Shown: piece after piece, positions 18,095 through 25,885 of the stretch
Numbering within the stretch: position 1 is the first letter of the stretch
How the letters are laid out: each line of letters opens with the position of its first letter
Assembly: GCA_035571875.1 (NCBI GenBank)
Contig: DATNBR010000065.1
Location: 1-64,000 of the forward strand
DNA length: 64,000 nt
From: Parafrigoribacterium_A sp035571875
GTDB lineage: Bacteria > Actinomycetota > Actinomycetes > Actinomycetales > Microbacteriaceae
Reading direction: 5' to 3'
Position numbers and translations under genes: made by a program
Notes under the pieces: generated by a model
Seen by the model: only the letters and a program-made list of their open reading frames with translations
Databases searched by the model: none
Told to the model about the DNA's origin: nothing

Positions 18095-18919
18095 TCACTC
18101 GACGCGCGTTCGCTGCGCGAACGCACTCTCGTACAGGCACACCGAGGCGGCGGTGGCGAGATTCATGGATTCCGCATGCCCATAGATCGGAACGGTGATG
18201 GCGGCATCCGCCAAGCCGAGCTGCTCATCGGAGAGTCCCCTCGCTTCGTTTCCGAACAACCAGGCGGTCGGATTCGAGAGTGTGCCACGCTGCCGAGCAC
18301 TCAGGAGGTCGTCGCCCTTGATGTCGGCCGCGAGCACTTGGAGCCCGGCCGCGTGCACCCGTTCGAGCAGCGGCTCGAGCTCCGCACCCACCGCGACGCG
18401 AACGTGGAAGATCGATCCCGTCGAGGAGCGGACCACCTTGGGGTTGTACAGATCGACGCTGCGACCGCTGAAGATCACGCCGTCAGCACCCGCGGCATCC
18501 GCTGCACGGATGATCGTGCCCGCGTTGCCGGGGTCGCGCACCTCCTCGAGGATCGCGACGAGCCTCGGCGGGCTGCCCTCGGCATCCGATTTCAGGATGT
18601 CTTTCACCGAGGTCGGGAACTGCTCGCACACGGCCACGATGCCCTGCGGAGTGACCGTGTCTGCCATGGCGTCGAGCACGTGCTCTGTAACGAACTCGAC
18701 CTCGACCTCCGCCTCGGCCGCAGCGCGTGCGATGTCGGTGTGACGTTCGAGAGCGGTGGGTGTCGAAAAGACGTCGACGACCAGCTCGGGGCGGAACGTC
18801 AGAGCCTCACGCACCGCCTGCGGCCCCTCCAACAGAAAGAGCCCGGTCTGTGACCGGGCTTCTCTCTTGGCAAGTTTTGCCACCGCTCGAACCCTGGGGG
18901 AACGCGGGTTGTCCAACAT
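18095..18919 (-). CDS. TrmH/SpoU-family RNA 2'-O-methyltransferase
   Basis: Methylates ribose in rRNA or tRNA using SAM through a knotted SPOUT fold. 274 residues. An N-terminal substrate-binding region (residues 1-95, VRAVAKLAKREARSQTGLFLLEG) precedes the catalytic motifs RLVAILEEVRDPGNAGTIIRAA, LYNPKVVRSSTGSIFHV, and LFGNEARGLS...ITVPIYGHAESMNLATAASVCLYE. Its place after rplT and near pheST is the usual actinobacterial context, where it is often annotated as a 23S rRNA methylase. The exact target nucleotide cannot be read from sequence. Confidence 0.9.
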   Translation of the reverse strand: MLDNPRSPRVRAVAKLAKREARSQTGLFLLEGPQAVREALTFRPELVVDVFSTPTALERHTDIARAAAEAEVEVEFVTEHVLDAMADTVTPQGIVAVCEQFPTSVKDILKSDAEGSPPRLVAILEEVRDPGNAGTIIRAADAAGADGVIFSGRSVDLYNPKVVRSSTGSIFHVRVAVGAELEPLLERVHAAGLQVLAADIKGDDLLSARQRGTLSNPTAWLFGNEARGLSDEQLGLADAAITVPIYGHAESMNLATAASVCLYESAFAQRTRVE

Positions 18920-18981
18920 GGCTTCAATGCTAGCCGGATGCGCCCCCGCGGGACGCGCCGACGCGGCTCAGCCGGAAAGCG

Positions 18982-19371
18982 TCAGGCTGCGTTCACCTTC
19001 GGTGCGGAGGTGTCTGCGGGAAGCGCTGCCTTGGCCGTGGCGACGATGGCGGCGAAGGTCGCCGGCTCGGTCACCGCGAGGTCGGCGAGGATGCGACGGT
19101 CGACCTCGATGCCGGCCAGGTTCAGGCCCTGGATGAAGCGGTTGTAGGTGAGCCCGTTCGCACGCGACGCAGCGTTGATGCGCTGAATCCACAGGCGACG
19201 GAAGTCACCCTTGCGGGCACGGCGGTCACGGTACGCGTAGACGAGGGAGTGGGTGACCTGCTCCTTGGCCTTGCGGTAGAGGCGCGAACGCTGGCCGCGG
19301 TAACCGCTGGCGCGCTCGAGGATTACACGACGCTTCTTGTGGGCGTTGACCGCCCTCTTTACTCTTGCCAT
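18982..19371 (-). CDS. rplT: 50S ribosomal protein L20
   Basis: Early-assembly 23S rRNA-binding protein and, in some bacteria, a translational repressor of its own operon. 129 residues. The basic N-terminus MARVKRAVNAHKKRR and ASGYRGQRSRLYRKAKEQ are typical, as is FRRLWIQRINAASR. The C-terminal ten residues (ALPADTSAPKVNAA) are a small extension. Third gene of infC-rpmI-rplT. Confidence 0.98.
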   Translation of the reverse strand: MARVKRAVNAHKKRRVILERASGYRGQRSRLYRKAKEQVTHSLVYAYRDRRARKGDFRRLWIQRINAASRANGLTYNRFIQGLNLAGIEVDRRILADLAVTEPATFAAIVATAKAALPADTSAPKVNAA

Positions 19372-19404
19372 CTTCCTGGTTCCTTCTGTGTCTCGGTCGG
19401 CGGT

Positions 19405-19599
19405 TTAGAGGCCGAGAAGTTTCTTGATGGTCTTCACGTTGGCCGGGGCCACCGCTTCGTCCTTGTTCAGGCTGCGCTTGCGCTTGCCGGACTTGACCTC
19501 GAGGTTGTGGCGCATGCCGGCCTGCTGCTTCATGATCTTGCCGCTGCCGGTGACCTTGAATCGCTTCTTGGCCCCGGAGTGGGTCTTCTGCTTGGGCAT
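19405..19599 (-). CDS. rpmI: 50S ribosomal protein L35
   Basis: 64-residue basic ribosomal protein. MPKQKTHSGAKKRFKVTGSGKI is the family signature, followed by HNLEVKSGKRKRSLNKDEAV. It is located 38 nt after infC and 33 nt before rplT in the conserved translation operon. Confidence 0.98.
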   Translation of the reverse strand: MPKQKTHSGAKKRFKVTGSGKIMKQQAGMRHNLEVKSGKRKRSLNKDEAVAPANVKTIKKLLGL

Positions 19600-19637
19600 T
19601 TCTCTCCTTGTTGACGTTCTTACTGTTGCCCGACGGA

Positions 19638-20555
19638 CTAGTCCGTCGTCACATCTTTGGTGGTCGCAGCGCGAGGCTTCGGCGTCGCCTTGGCGGCCGG
19701 AGCCTTGGGCGCAGGAGCCTTGGGCGTTGCCGCGGCTTTCGGCGCGGTAGGCGCCTTCGCAGCGGCCTGCGGCTTCGGCGCGGCGGCCTCTGCGGCCTGC
19801 GCCTTGGGTGCCTCTACCTTGGGTGCCTCGGCCTTGGGTTCCGCTGCCGCGGGCGCCTTCGACTTCGGGGCCTCCTCGGCTACCGGTCCCGCTGCGGGCT
19901 TCGAGGCCGACTGCTTCGGTGCTGAAGCGGCCTCGGTGGCCGCGGCAGGGGCATCCGCGTGGCTTTCGCTTGAGCCGTGGTCGCGCTCCTCGCGCGGCGG
20001 CTTCGAGGAAACACGCTTCGCATCGGTCTCGGCCTTGACCTCGGCCTTGGTCTTGAGCGGCCCGATGACCATCACCATGTTGCGGCCGTCGATCGTGGGC
20101 GTGGACTCGACGGTGCCGAGCTCGGCCACGTCTTCTGCAAAACGCTGCAGCAGTCGAACGCCCTGCTCCGGGCGCGACTGCTCACGGCCGCGGAACAGGA
20201 TCATGGCCTTGACCTTGTCGCCTGCCTTGAGGAAGCCCTCGGCGCGCTTGCGCTTGGTCTCGTAGTCGTGAACGTCGATCTTCAGACGGAAGCGAACCTC
20301 TTTGAGGATCGTGTTCGACTGGTTGCGCTTGGCCTCCTTGGCCTTCTGCGCTGTCTCGTACTTGAACTTGCCGAAGTCCATGATCTTCGCCACGGGAGGC
20401 TTGGAATTGGGAGCTACCTCAACCAAATCCAGGTCAGCCTCCTGAGCGAGACGGATGGCGTCTTCAATGCGCACGACACCGACCTGCTCGCCGCCTGGGC
20501 CAACAAGTCGGACCTCCGGCACGCGGATACGGTCATTGGTACGGGGATCGCTGAT
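19638..20555 (-). CDS. infC: Translation initiation factor IF-3 with long Ala/Pro/Lys-rich tail and ATC start
   Basis: Binds the 30S subunit and checks the start codon. I place the start at ATC (20553-20555), 6 nt after GAGGAG, so the protein begins (f)M-SDPRTNDRIRVPEVR; an in-frame GTG 11 codons later would remove conserved residues. Rare AUU/AUC/AUA starts are a known infC trait used for autoregulation because IF-3 rejects them. 305 residues: N-domain to about 75, C-domain to about 180 (IDVHDYETKRKRAEGFL, GRNMVMVIGPL), then about 120 residues of low-complexity Ala/Pro/Lys repeats (APKVEAPKAQ, APKAAATPKAPAPKAP). Tails of this kind occur in several actinobacteria; their role is unclear. Confidence 0.93.
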   Translation of the reverse strand: MSDPRTNDRIRVPEVRLVGPGGEQVGVVRIEDAIRLAQEADLDLVEVAPNSKPPVAKIMDFGKFKYETAQKAKEAKRNQSNTILKEVRFRLKIDVHDYETKRKRAEGFLKAGDKVKAMILFRGREQSRPEQGVRLLQRFAEDVAELGTVESTPTIDGRNMVMVIGPLKTKAEVKAETDAKRVSSKPPREERDHGSSESHADAPAAATEAASAPKQSASKPAAGPVAEEAPKSKAPAAAEPKAEAPKVEAPKAQAAEAAAPKPQAAAKAPTAPKAAATPKAPAPKAPAAKATPKPRAATTKDVTTD

Positions 20556-20605
20556 GCGTTTCTCCTCTAATACTCAGCAGTCACGGCCAGCGGACGACGG
20601 ATGTC

Positions 20606-20667
20606 GTGCCGGGGACGAGAGGAGGAGATCACGCGCCGGTCGCTGGGCTTTCACCGCTGACCGGCAC
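20606..20667 (-). promoter_or_regulatory. infC leader with mutually exclusive hairpins
   Basis: In the leader RNA (read leftwards), GTGCCGGTC (20667-20659) can pair either with GACCGGC (20641-20635), a 7-bp stem, or with CCGGCAC (20612-20606), another 7-bp stem. The two pairings share bases and exclude each other. This is the pattern of an attenuator or repressor-responsive leader, and L20 or IF-3 are candidate ligands by analogy with other bacteria. Not folded computationally. Confidence 0.45.
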
Positions 20668-20722
20668 GGCGCCCTGAACTACCCTTGGACACCTTCGTGA
20701 CCGCGGGCGGGGCACCAACAAC

Positions 20723-20750
20723 CCGGTAACCTTTTATTGAGCTGAGTCAA
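20723..20750 (-). promoter_or_regulatory. Promoter of infC-rpmI-rplT
   Basis: Reverse strand TTGACT (20745-20750), 16-nt spacer, TACCGG (20723-20728). The -35 is good and the -10 partial. It predicts a leader of about 160 nt containing the alternative hairpins. The remaining stretch up to the divergent DUF1844 gene holds no other gene. Confidence 0.5.
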
Positions 20751-20849
20751 CAGCTACAACCGGCGGTAAGCGCGGGTGGGAGAATCTCCACTTTCGTTTC
20801 GAGACCCAGAGGCCTCGAAGCCGTCGCCAAGTCTAACAGAGGAAGAACC

Positions 20850-21233
20850 ATGAGCGACACCGGTCACACTCACCCACAGGAACCGGGATCGCCGGAGTCA
20901 GGCTACTCGGATGTCGAGGCAGCACGGGACATCGCGGACGTGCCCGCCGTCGAAGTCATCAACACCGTCGCCGTTCACCTCCTCAGCGCCGCGGCCGTCA
21001 AATGCGGCCTCGCCGACGATCCCGAGAACCAACTCGACCTCGACGAAGCGCGCAAGCTCATCAACGCGATGGCAGGCCTCGTGACCGCGAGCGCCGCCGA
21101 TCTCGGCGACCACCACGCGCGTGCGCTTCGCGACGGGCTGCGGTCTGTGCAGCTCGCCTTCCGCGAGGCCTCGCCCTTTCCGGATGCGCCCGGTGAGGGC
21201 GCGGGCGAGAAGTGGACGGGGCCGGTCAACTAG
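20850..21233 (+). CDS. DUF1844-family protein
   Basis: 127 residues. The core from about 25 (RDIADVPAVEVINTVAVHLLSAAAVKCGL) to 100 (LDLDEARKLINAMAGLVTASAADLGDHHARALRDGLRSVQLAFREAS) is the DUF1844 domain, a small helical family often found next to infC in actinobacteria. Function unknown. AGAGGAAGAACC precedes the ATG. Divergent from infC, and ends just before a very long hairpin. Confidence 0.85.
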   Translation: MSDTGHTHPQEPGSPESGYSDVEAARDIADVPAVEVINTVAVHLLSAAAVKCGLADDPENQLDLDEARKLINAMAGLVTASAADLGDHHARALRDGLRSVQLAFREASPFPDAPGEGAGEKWTGPVN

Positions 21234-21239
21234 ATCGGG

Positions 21240-21315
21240 GTGCTGGGGACGTTGGCGGCCGGGCTCCGCCCATAGAGGCCCACCACACCCCGCCCGGCCG
21301 CCACTTCCCCAGCAC
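21240..21315. terminator. Long two-block hairpin between DUF1844 gene and sseB-like gene
   Basis: GTGCTGGGGA (21240-21249) pairs with TCCCCAGCAC (21306-21315), and TGGCGGCCGGGC (21253-21264) pairs with GCCCGGCCGCCA (21292-21303). The two perfect blocks of 10 and 12 bp are separated by a small 3/2-nt internal loop, with a 27-nt apical loop. It starts 7 nt after one stop codon and 28 nt before the convergent one, so it probably terminates both transcripts. Confidence 0.75.
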
Positions 21316-21342
21316 GGTAGTCACCGGCTTAAGAGCGAAAAG

Positions 21343-22146
21343 CTATGCAGCGGGGGTGAGTTTCACGGCGAGGGAATCGACGCGCGCAGCGATCAGCTCG
21401 CTCGCCGACCAGCGCTGCTGCAGTCGGGCGAGCAGCGCGTCGAGGAACTGCTGGTCGAGGCCCGGCGCGAGCGCGATGCTCACGATCAGCTCCGGCCCCG
21501 CCATCTTCGCGTACGGGTCACCGGGCGCGAGCTCGATGCGGGCGACGCTTGACTCCTCTGCCGCCGAGGCCATGAACTCGTCGAGCACAGCAGGGTCGAG
21601 GTAGCTGGGGATCCACGGCTGGGACTGCGCGATCGACCAGAGCGCGGGGCGCCGGATGACGAACTCGGTCACCGAGGTCGGGTCGAGCACCACGACATCC
21701 GTACCCTCGCTCGCCGCCGCCAACGCGACGCGGGCGGCATCCGCGGGCACCGGTCTCGCCTTGGGGTTCCAGCGGGACATCGCCTCGACCGAACTGAAGA
21801 CCGGGAGCACGTCTCGGCCATCGGGGCCAGCGACGGTGACGATCGACAGCTCAGCGCTCTTGTCGACGACGTGCCCGTGGGCGCCGATCCCGGAGTCGGC
21901 GAGGGCAGCAACGAGCGGAATCAGCAGTCGCGACTGCGTGATCGCGGCGATGACGGACTGTTCGCCGCCGTCACCGCGTCGAAACTGCGCGATCGCTCGC
22001 ACCAGGCCCTCGGGAGCCGCTCCATCGTCGTCGGAGGAATGCGCCTGCTCGAAGTGGCGGCCTTCCCACGGCACGCCGGCCGAGTCGGCACCCGCGTGTG
22101 ATCCGTGCGATGGTTCGCCCGCGTGGTCGTGCAAGGAATCCGACAT
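21343..22146 (-). CDS. SseB-family protein
   Basis: 267 residues. The N-terminal about 40 residues are His/Asp-rich and variable. Then comes an SseB-like domain (LVRAIAQFRRGDGGEQSVIAAITQSRLLIPLVAAL ... LPVFSSVEAMSRWNPKARPVP) and a C-terminal part with VVLDPTSVTEFVIRRPALW and a final enhancer-like domain (VARIELAPGD). The SseB N-terminal domain is widespread and functionally unclear outside Salmonella secretion. Its ATG overlaps the hisA stop (TGATG), so it is translated with the his genes. Confidence 0.8.
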   Translation of the reverse strand: MSDSLHDHAGEPSHGSHAGADSAGVPWEGRHFEQAHSSDDDGAAPEGLVRAIAQFRRGDGGEQSVIAAITQSRLLIPLVAALADSGIGAHGHVVDKSAELSIVTVAGPDGRDVLPVFSSVEAMSRWNPKARPVPADAARVALAAASEGTDVVVLDPTSVTEFVIRRPALWSIAQSQPWIPSYLDPAVLDEFMASAAEESSVARIELAPGDPYAKMAGPELIVSIALAPGLDQQFLDALLARLQQRWSASELIAARVDSLAVKLTPAA

Positions 22147-22892
22147 CAGGCGCTGGCGACGTCCAACGCCTCCGGCAACGTGAACGCCTTCGCGTAGAGA
22201 GCCTTGCCGACGATCGCACCCTCGACGCCGAAGCGCACCAACTCGCGCAATTCGGCGATGTCATCGAGGCTCGAGATTCCACCCGAAGCGATGACTGGCT
22301 TATCGGTGCGGTCCGCCACCTCGCGAAGAAGCTCGAGGTTCGGGCCCTGCAGCGTGCCGTCCTTGGTCACATCCGTGACGACGTAGCGGCAGCACCCAGC
22401 GGCTTCGAGCCTGTCCATGACCTGGTATAGGTCGCCGCCCTCCTTAGTCCAGCCGCGCGCGGCGAGCGTCGTGCCGCGCACGTCGAGGCCGACCGCGATG
22501 GCCTCTCCGTATTCGGAGATGACGTGCGCCGCCCACTCGGGGTTCTCGAGCGCCGCGGTGCCGAGGTTGATGCGCTTGGCGCCGGTCGCGAGCGCCGCCT
22601 CGAGCGACTCGTCGTCACGGATGCCGCCGGAGAGTTCGACGTTGACCCCGCGAGCCTGCTTGATGACCCGCTTGATCACCGAGCGATTGTCTCCGCGGCC
22701 GAACGCCGCGTCGAGGTCGACGAGGTGGATCCACTCCGCGCCCTGGTCGACCCAGTCTGCCGCCGCATCCACCGGATCGCCGTAGCTCGTCTCGCTGCCG
22801 GCCTCACCCTGGGTGAGGCGAACGGCCTTGCCGCCCGCAACGTCCACGGCGGGCAGGAGAACGAGCGCGGGGGCCTTGTTGAATTCGCTCAT
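22146..22892 (-). CDS. hisA: Phosphoribosyl isomerase (HisA / PriA type)
   Basis: TIM-barrel isomerase acting on ProFAR in histidine synthesis; in actinobacteria the PriA form also does the TrpF step. 248 residues from ATG at 22892. The catalytic aspartate lies in LLPAVDVAGGKAVRL (Asp17), with QGAEWIHLVDLDAAFG, the phosphate loops ELSGGIRDD and IASGGISS, and VVTDVTKDGTLQGPN. PriA versus strict HisA is inferred from lineage. An upstream open frame is antisense sequence. 25 nt after hisH. Confidence 0.94.
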   Translation of the reverse strand: MSEFNKAPALVLLPAVDVAGGKAVRLTQGEAGSETSYGDPVDAAADWVDQGAEWIHLVDLDAAFGRGDNRSVIKRVIKQARGVNVELSGGIRDDESLEAALATGAKRINLGTAALENPEWAAHVISEYGEAIAVGLDVRGTTLAARGWTKEGGDLYQVMDRLEAAGCCRYVVTDVTKDGTLQGPNLELLREVADRTDKPVIASGGISSLDDIAELRELVRFGVEGAIVGKALYAKAFTLPEALDVASA

Positions 22893-22917
22893 GGTGTCAT
22901 TTCTCGTGAGGTGAAGA

Positions 22918-23559
22918 TCAATGGCTGCTGAGGCTCGCGATCCAGTTGCCGAGCAACCGGATACCGGGAGCGCCGGATTTCTCCGGGTGAAACTGGGTGG
23001 CAGAGAGCGGTCCGTTCTCGACCGCCGCGAGGAACCGCGAGCCGTGGGTCGCCCAGGTGAGCTTGGCGGCGGCGAAGGTCGGACTCCCCTCGAGGCTCCA
23101 CTGCTGCGCGGCATACGAGTGTACGAAGTAGAACCGCTCCTCCGCAATTCCGTCGAACAGCACCGATCCCTCGGCCGCCTCTACGGTGTTCCAGCCCATG
23201 TGCGGGAGGACGGGTGCCTCGAGCTCGGTGACCGTTCCGGGCCACTGGCCGAGGCCCTCGGTGCTCGTGCCACCCTCGATGCCGCGCTCAAAGAACACCT
23301 GCATTCCAGCGCAGATGCCGAGAACCGGCCGGCCGCCAGCGAGCCGTTTGTCAATGAGTTCCGCACCGGAGACGGGACTCAGCCGGTGCATGACTGCGGC
23401 GAACGCACCGACGCCCGGCACGACGAGACCGTCGGCCTCGAGGATCTTCGCGCGATCCGCACTCAACTCGACGCGCGCGCCTGCCGCCTCGAGGGCTTTG
23501 GCCGCGGAATGAACGTTGCCGCTGCCGTAGTCGAGGACTACGACGGATGGTGAGATCAC
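22918..23559 (-). CDS. hisH: Imidazole glycerol phosphate synthase, glutaminase subunit
   Basis: Releases ammonia from glutamine for HisF. 213 residues, GTG start two nt after the hisB stop. Class I amidotransferase triad: Cys83 in GICAGMQ, His191 and Glu193 in FHPEKSG. GVGAFAAVM forms the oxyanion region. The HisF partner is not in this cluster. Confidence 0.95.
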   Translation of the reverse strand: MISPSVVVLDYGSGNVHSAAKALEAAGARVELSADRAKILEADGLVVPGVGAFAAVMHRLSPVSGAELIDKRLAGGRPVLGICAGMQVFFERGIEGGTSTEGLGQWPGTVTELEAPVLPHMGWNTVEAAEGSVLFDGIAEERFYFVHSYAAQQWSLEGSPTFAAAKLTWATHGSRFLAAVENGPLSATQFHPEKSGAPGIRLLGNWIASLSSH

Positions 23560-23561
23560 GA

Positions 23562-24167
23562 TTACAGAGCACCCTTGGTCGACGGGATGCCGCTCACGCG
23601 AGCATCCGGAGCGACGGCCTGACGGAAGGCGCGCGCGAAGGCCTTGAATTCTGCCTCGGCGATGTGGTGCGGATCGCGCCCGCCCAACACCGTGACGTGC
23701 ACCGTGAGTGCGGCATTGAACGTGATGGCTTCGAACACGTGACGAACCATCGACCCCGTGAAGTGGCCGCCGATGAGGTGGTACTCAAATCCCTGGGGCT
23801 CCCCCGTGTGAACGAGGTACGGTCGACCGGAGACGTCGACGACGGCCTGGACGAGCGCCTCATCGAGCGGCACGAGGGCATCACCGAACCGTGCGATTCC
23901 CGCCTTGTCGCCGAGCGCCTCGCGGATCGCCTTGCCCAGCACGATGCCGATGTCTTCGACGGTGTGGTGCACATCGATCTCGGTGTCACCGCTGGCCTTG
24001 ACCGTGAGGTCGACGAGGGAGTGCTTCGCAAACGCGGTGAGGAGGTGATCGAAGAACGGAACCGAGGAGTCGACGTTCGATACGCCCGAGCCATCGAGGT
24101 TGATCGAGAGATCGATGCTCGACTCGCTCGTCTCGCGCTTCAACTGGGCAAAGCGTTGTGCGGTCAT
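23562..24167 (-). CDS. hisB: Imidazoleglycerol-phosphate dehydratase
   Basis: Mn-dependent dehydration of imidazole glycerol phosphate. 201 residues, monofunctional (no phosphatase domain). Metal motifs DHLLTAFAKH (39-48) and VHHTVEDIGIVLG (with HH) are present, repeated later as EYHLIGGHFTGSMVRHVFEA and DPHHIAEAEFKAFA. ATG overlaps the hisC stop (ATGA). Confidence 0.97.
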   Translation of the reverse strand: MTAQRFAQLKRETSESSIDLSINLDGSGVSNVDSSVPFFDHLLTAFAKHSLVDLTVKASGDTEIDVHHTVEDIGIVLGKAIREALGDKAGIARFGDALVPLDEALVQAVVDVSGRPYLVHTGEPQGFEYHLIGGHFTGSMVRHVFEAITFNAALTVHVTVLGGRDPHHIAEAEFKAFARAFRQAVAPDARVSGIPSTKGAL

Positions 24168-25243
24168 CGCTCAATCCTAGCCAGCGCGTCGAGGAAGGCC
24201 GTCGTCTCGGCCTCCGTGCCTGCACTCACGCGCAGGCAGTGCGGGATGCCGACGTCGCGGATGAGGATTCCCTGCTCGAGAAGCGCCTCGAAGAGAGCAT
24301 GAGGATCGTCAACCCCGCCGAACAGCACGAAGTTCGACCAGCTGCGCCACACCGGATACCCGAGTCGCGGCAGCTCCACAAGCAGTCGGTCGCGCTGCGC
24401 CTTGATGTCGTCGACCACGGCGAGCAACTCGGATGCGTGGGCGAGGGCCGCCGTCGCGGCCGCCTGCGTGAGACCGGAGAGGTGGTAGGGCAGGCGCACA
24501 AGGCGCACGGCATCCGTCACAGCCGCGTCGGCGGCGAAGTAGCCGAGCCTGGCACCGGCGAAGGCGAAGGCCTTGCTCATGGTGCGGGAGACGACGAGGC
24601 GCTCGCGGCCCTCGAGGAGCGTGAGAGCCGTCTGCTGCGGGTCGGGAGTGAACTCGGCGTACGCCTCGTCGACGATGACGATTCCGCGGCTGGCCTCATA
24701 GGCGGCCGCGATGGTGTCCAGCGACAGCGGCGTGCCGGTCGGATTGTTCGGGGAACAGAGAACGACCAGGTCGGGGTCTGTCTCCCGGACGCTGCGCACC
24801 ACAGTCTCGGGCGAGAGCTCGAAGTCGGCGTCGCGCTCGCCTTCGAGCCAGGTGGTACCCGTTCCCGCGGCGAGGATCGGGTACATCGAATAGGTGGGCG
24901 GGAAGCCGAGGATGCTGCGACCTGGACCGCCGAAGGCCTGCAGCAACTGCTGAAGCACCTCGTTGGAGCCGTTCGCGGCCCAGATGTTGTCGCGGCTGAG
25001 GCCGTGACCGAGGTAGTCGGCGAGGCTCTCTCGCAGCGCGACGAACTCGCGATCGGGATAGCGGTTGAGCTTCAGCGTGGCCGCGGCGACCGCTTCGACG
25101 ACGTCCCGCGCGACCACCTCGGGGATGCCGTGACTGTTCTCGTTGACGTTGAGCGCGATGCGCACGGGCTGCTGAGGTGCGCCGTAGGGCGCCTTGCCTC
25201 GAAGGTCATCTCTAAGGGGCAGATCGGAGAGGGAAGCCACCAC
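24164..25243 (-). CDS. hisC: Histidinol-phosphate aminotransferase
   Basis: PLP enzyme forming histidinol phosphate. 359 residues. The fold-type I features are LNVNENSHGIPEVV, NGSNEVLQQLL, PNNPTGTPL, VDEAYAEF and the PLP lysine Lys224 in SRTMSKAFAFAGARLGY. First gene of hisC-hisB-hisH-hisA-sseB. hisD, usually in front of hisC in actinobacteria, is absent; the gene upstream is the LysM protein. Confidence 0.95.
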   Translation of the reverse strand: MVASLSDLPLRDDLRGKAPYGAPQQPVRIALNVNENSHGIPEVVARDVVEAVAAATLKLNRYPDREFVALRESLADYLGHGLSRDNIWAANGSNEVLQQLLQAFGGPGRSILGFPPTYSMYPILAAGTGTTWLEGERDADFELSPETVVRSVRETDPDLVVLCSPNNPTGTPLSLDTIAAAYEASRGIVIVDEAYAEFTPDPQQTALTLLEGRERLVVSRTMSKAFAFAGARLGYFAADAAVTDAVRLVRLPYHLSGLTQAAATAALAHASELLAVVDDIKAQRDRLLVELPRLGYPVWRSWSNFVLFGGVDDPHALFEALLEQGILIRDVGIPHCLRVSAGTEAETTAFLDALARIER

Positions 25244-25288
25244 AGAACTGTACTAGCCTGCCGCTGCGCCGCAGGAACGTGTGACGGA

Positions 25289-25648
25289 CTAGCGCGAGTA
25301 CTGTGCGGGAATCGCCAGACGCTCGCCGGCCTGCACGTCTGCACCGGGCAGCTGGTTCAGGTGCACGATCTCAGAGACAACCTCACGCGGGTCAGCAGAA
25401 GGCGCAACGGTCTGGGCGAGCTGCCACAGCGACTGGCCTGCGCCCACCGTCACGTACTGTAGTCGACCGCCGGCCGTATCGGTGGCCGTCGCAATTCCGC
25501 CGTTGAGCACGAAAGCCATCGCCCCCGCGACGAGCGGCAAGGCGACAAGGAACACGAGGACGCGGCGGCCACGACGCGTGAGCCGCAGCCGTGCAGCAGG
25601 GGCGGGTGTGGTGCGGGTGCTTCTCAAGTACACAGTTGCGGTGCTCAT
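25289..25648 (-). CDS. LysM-domain membrane protein divergent from lexA, probable SOS cell-division inhibitor
   Basis: 119 residues from ATG at 25648, preceded by GGAGGT six nt away. Layout: basic cytosolic N-terminus (RLRLTRRGRR), one transmembrane segment (about 30-50), then an extracytoplasmic LysM domain (VTVGAGQSLWQLAQTVAPSADPREVVSEIVHLNQL...VQAGERLAIP). Known genes in this position are Mycobacterium chiZ (Rv2719c) and Corynebacterium divS, both SOS-induced division blockers, with YneA of Bacillus as analogue. A LexA-box-like site overlaps its promoter region. Role inferred from architecture and synteny. Confidence 0.8.
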   Translation of the reverse strand: MSTATVYLRSTRTTPAPAARLRLTRRGRRVLVFLVALPLVAGAMAFVLNGGIATATDTAGGRLQYVTVGAGQSLWQLAQTVAPSADPREVVSEIVHLNQLPGADVQAGERLAIPAQYSR

Positions 25649-25714
25649 TGCCTTACCTCCTGAGAGATTCCGTATCCGACGCTCGGCCGGGAGCGCCGGA
25701 TACGAAGCTATGTT

Positions 25715-25730
25715 CCGAACATACATTCGA
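25715..25730. promoter_or_regulatory. LexA box (LysM-gene side)
   Basis: CCGAACATACATTCGA matches the actinobacterial SOS box TCGAACNNNNGTTCGA at 10 of 12 defined positions. It overlaps a perfect 15-bp palindrome TATGTTCCGAACATA (25709-25723). Lies 67 bp before the LysM gene start. Confidence 0.65.
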
Positions 25731-25787
25731 TTAGCGCGGAATTCAAGCATTAGTTTCGAACTCTCTTGCTCGAGAAGTGCGACACAC

Positions 25788-25803
25788 TCGAATACATGTT
25801 TGT
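25788..25803. promoter_or_regulatory. Probable LexA box (lexA side)
   Basis: TCGAATACATGTTTGT matches the SOS consensus at 9 of 12 defined positions and lies 83 bp before the lexA ATG, so it would serve autoregulation. Weaker than the neighbouring site. Confidence 0.5.
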
Positions 25804-25885
25804 CTAACCGACGATCTGCGGATACAGTTTCGATTGTCTGGAGACAGCACACCAGCGACCACTGACATCGGAAAGCAGGCCCGAG

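Noticed and set aside
22146..23147. Longer HisA with 85 extra N-terminal residues
   Set aside because: The extra part is Arg/Ser-rich noise overlapping hisH; family N-terminus begins at the ATG at 22892.
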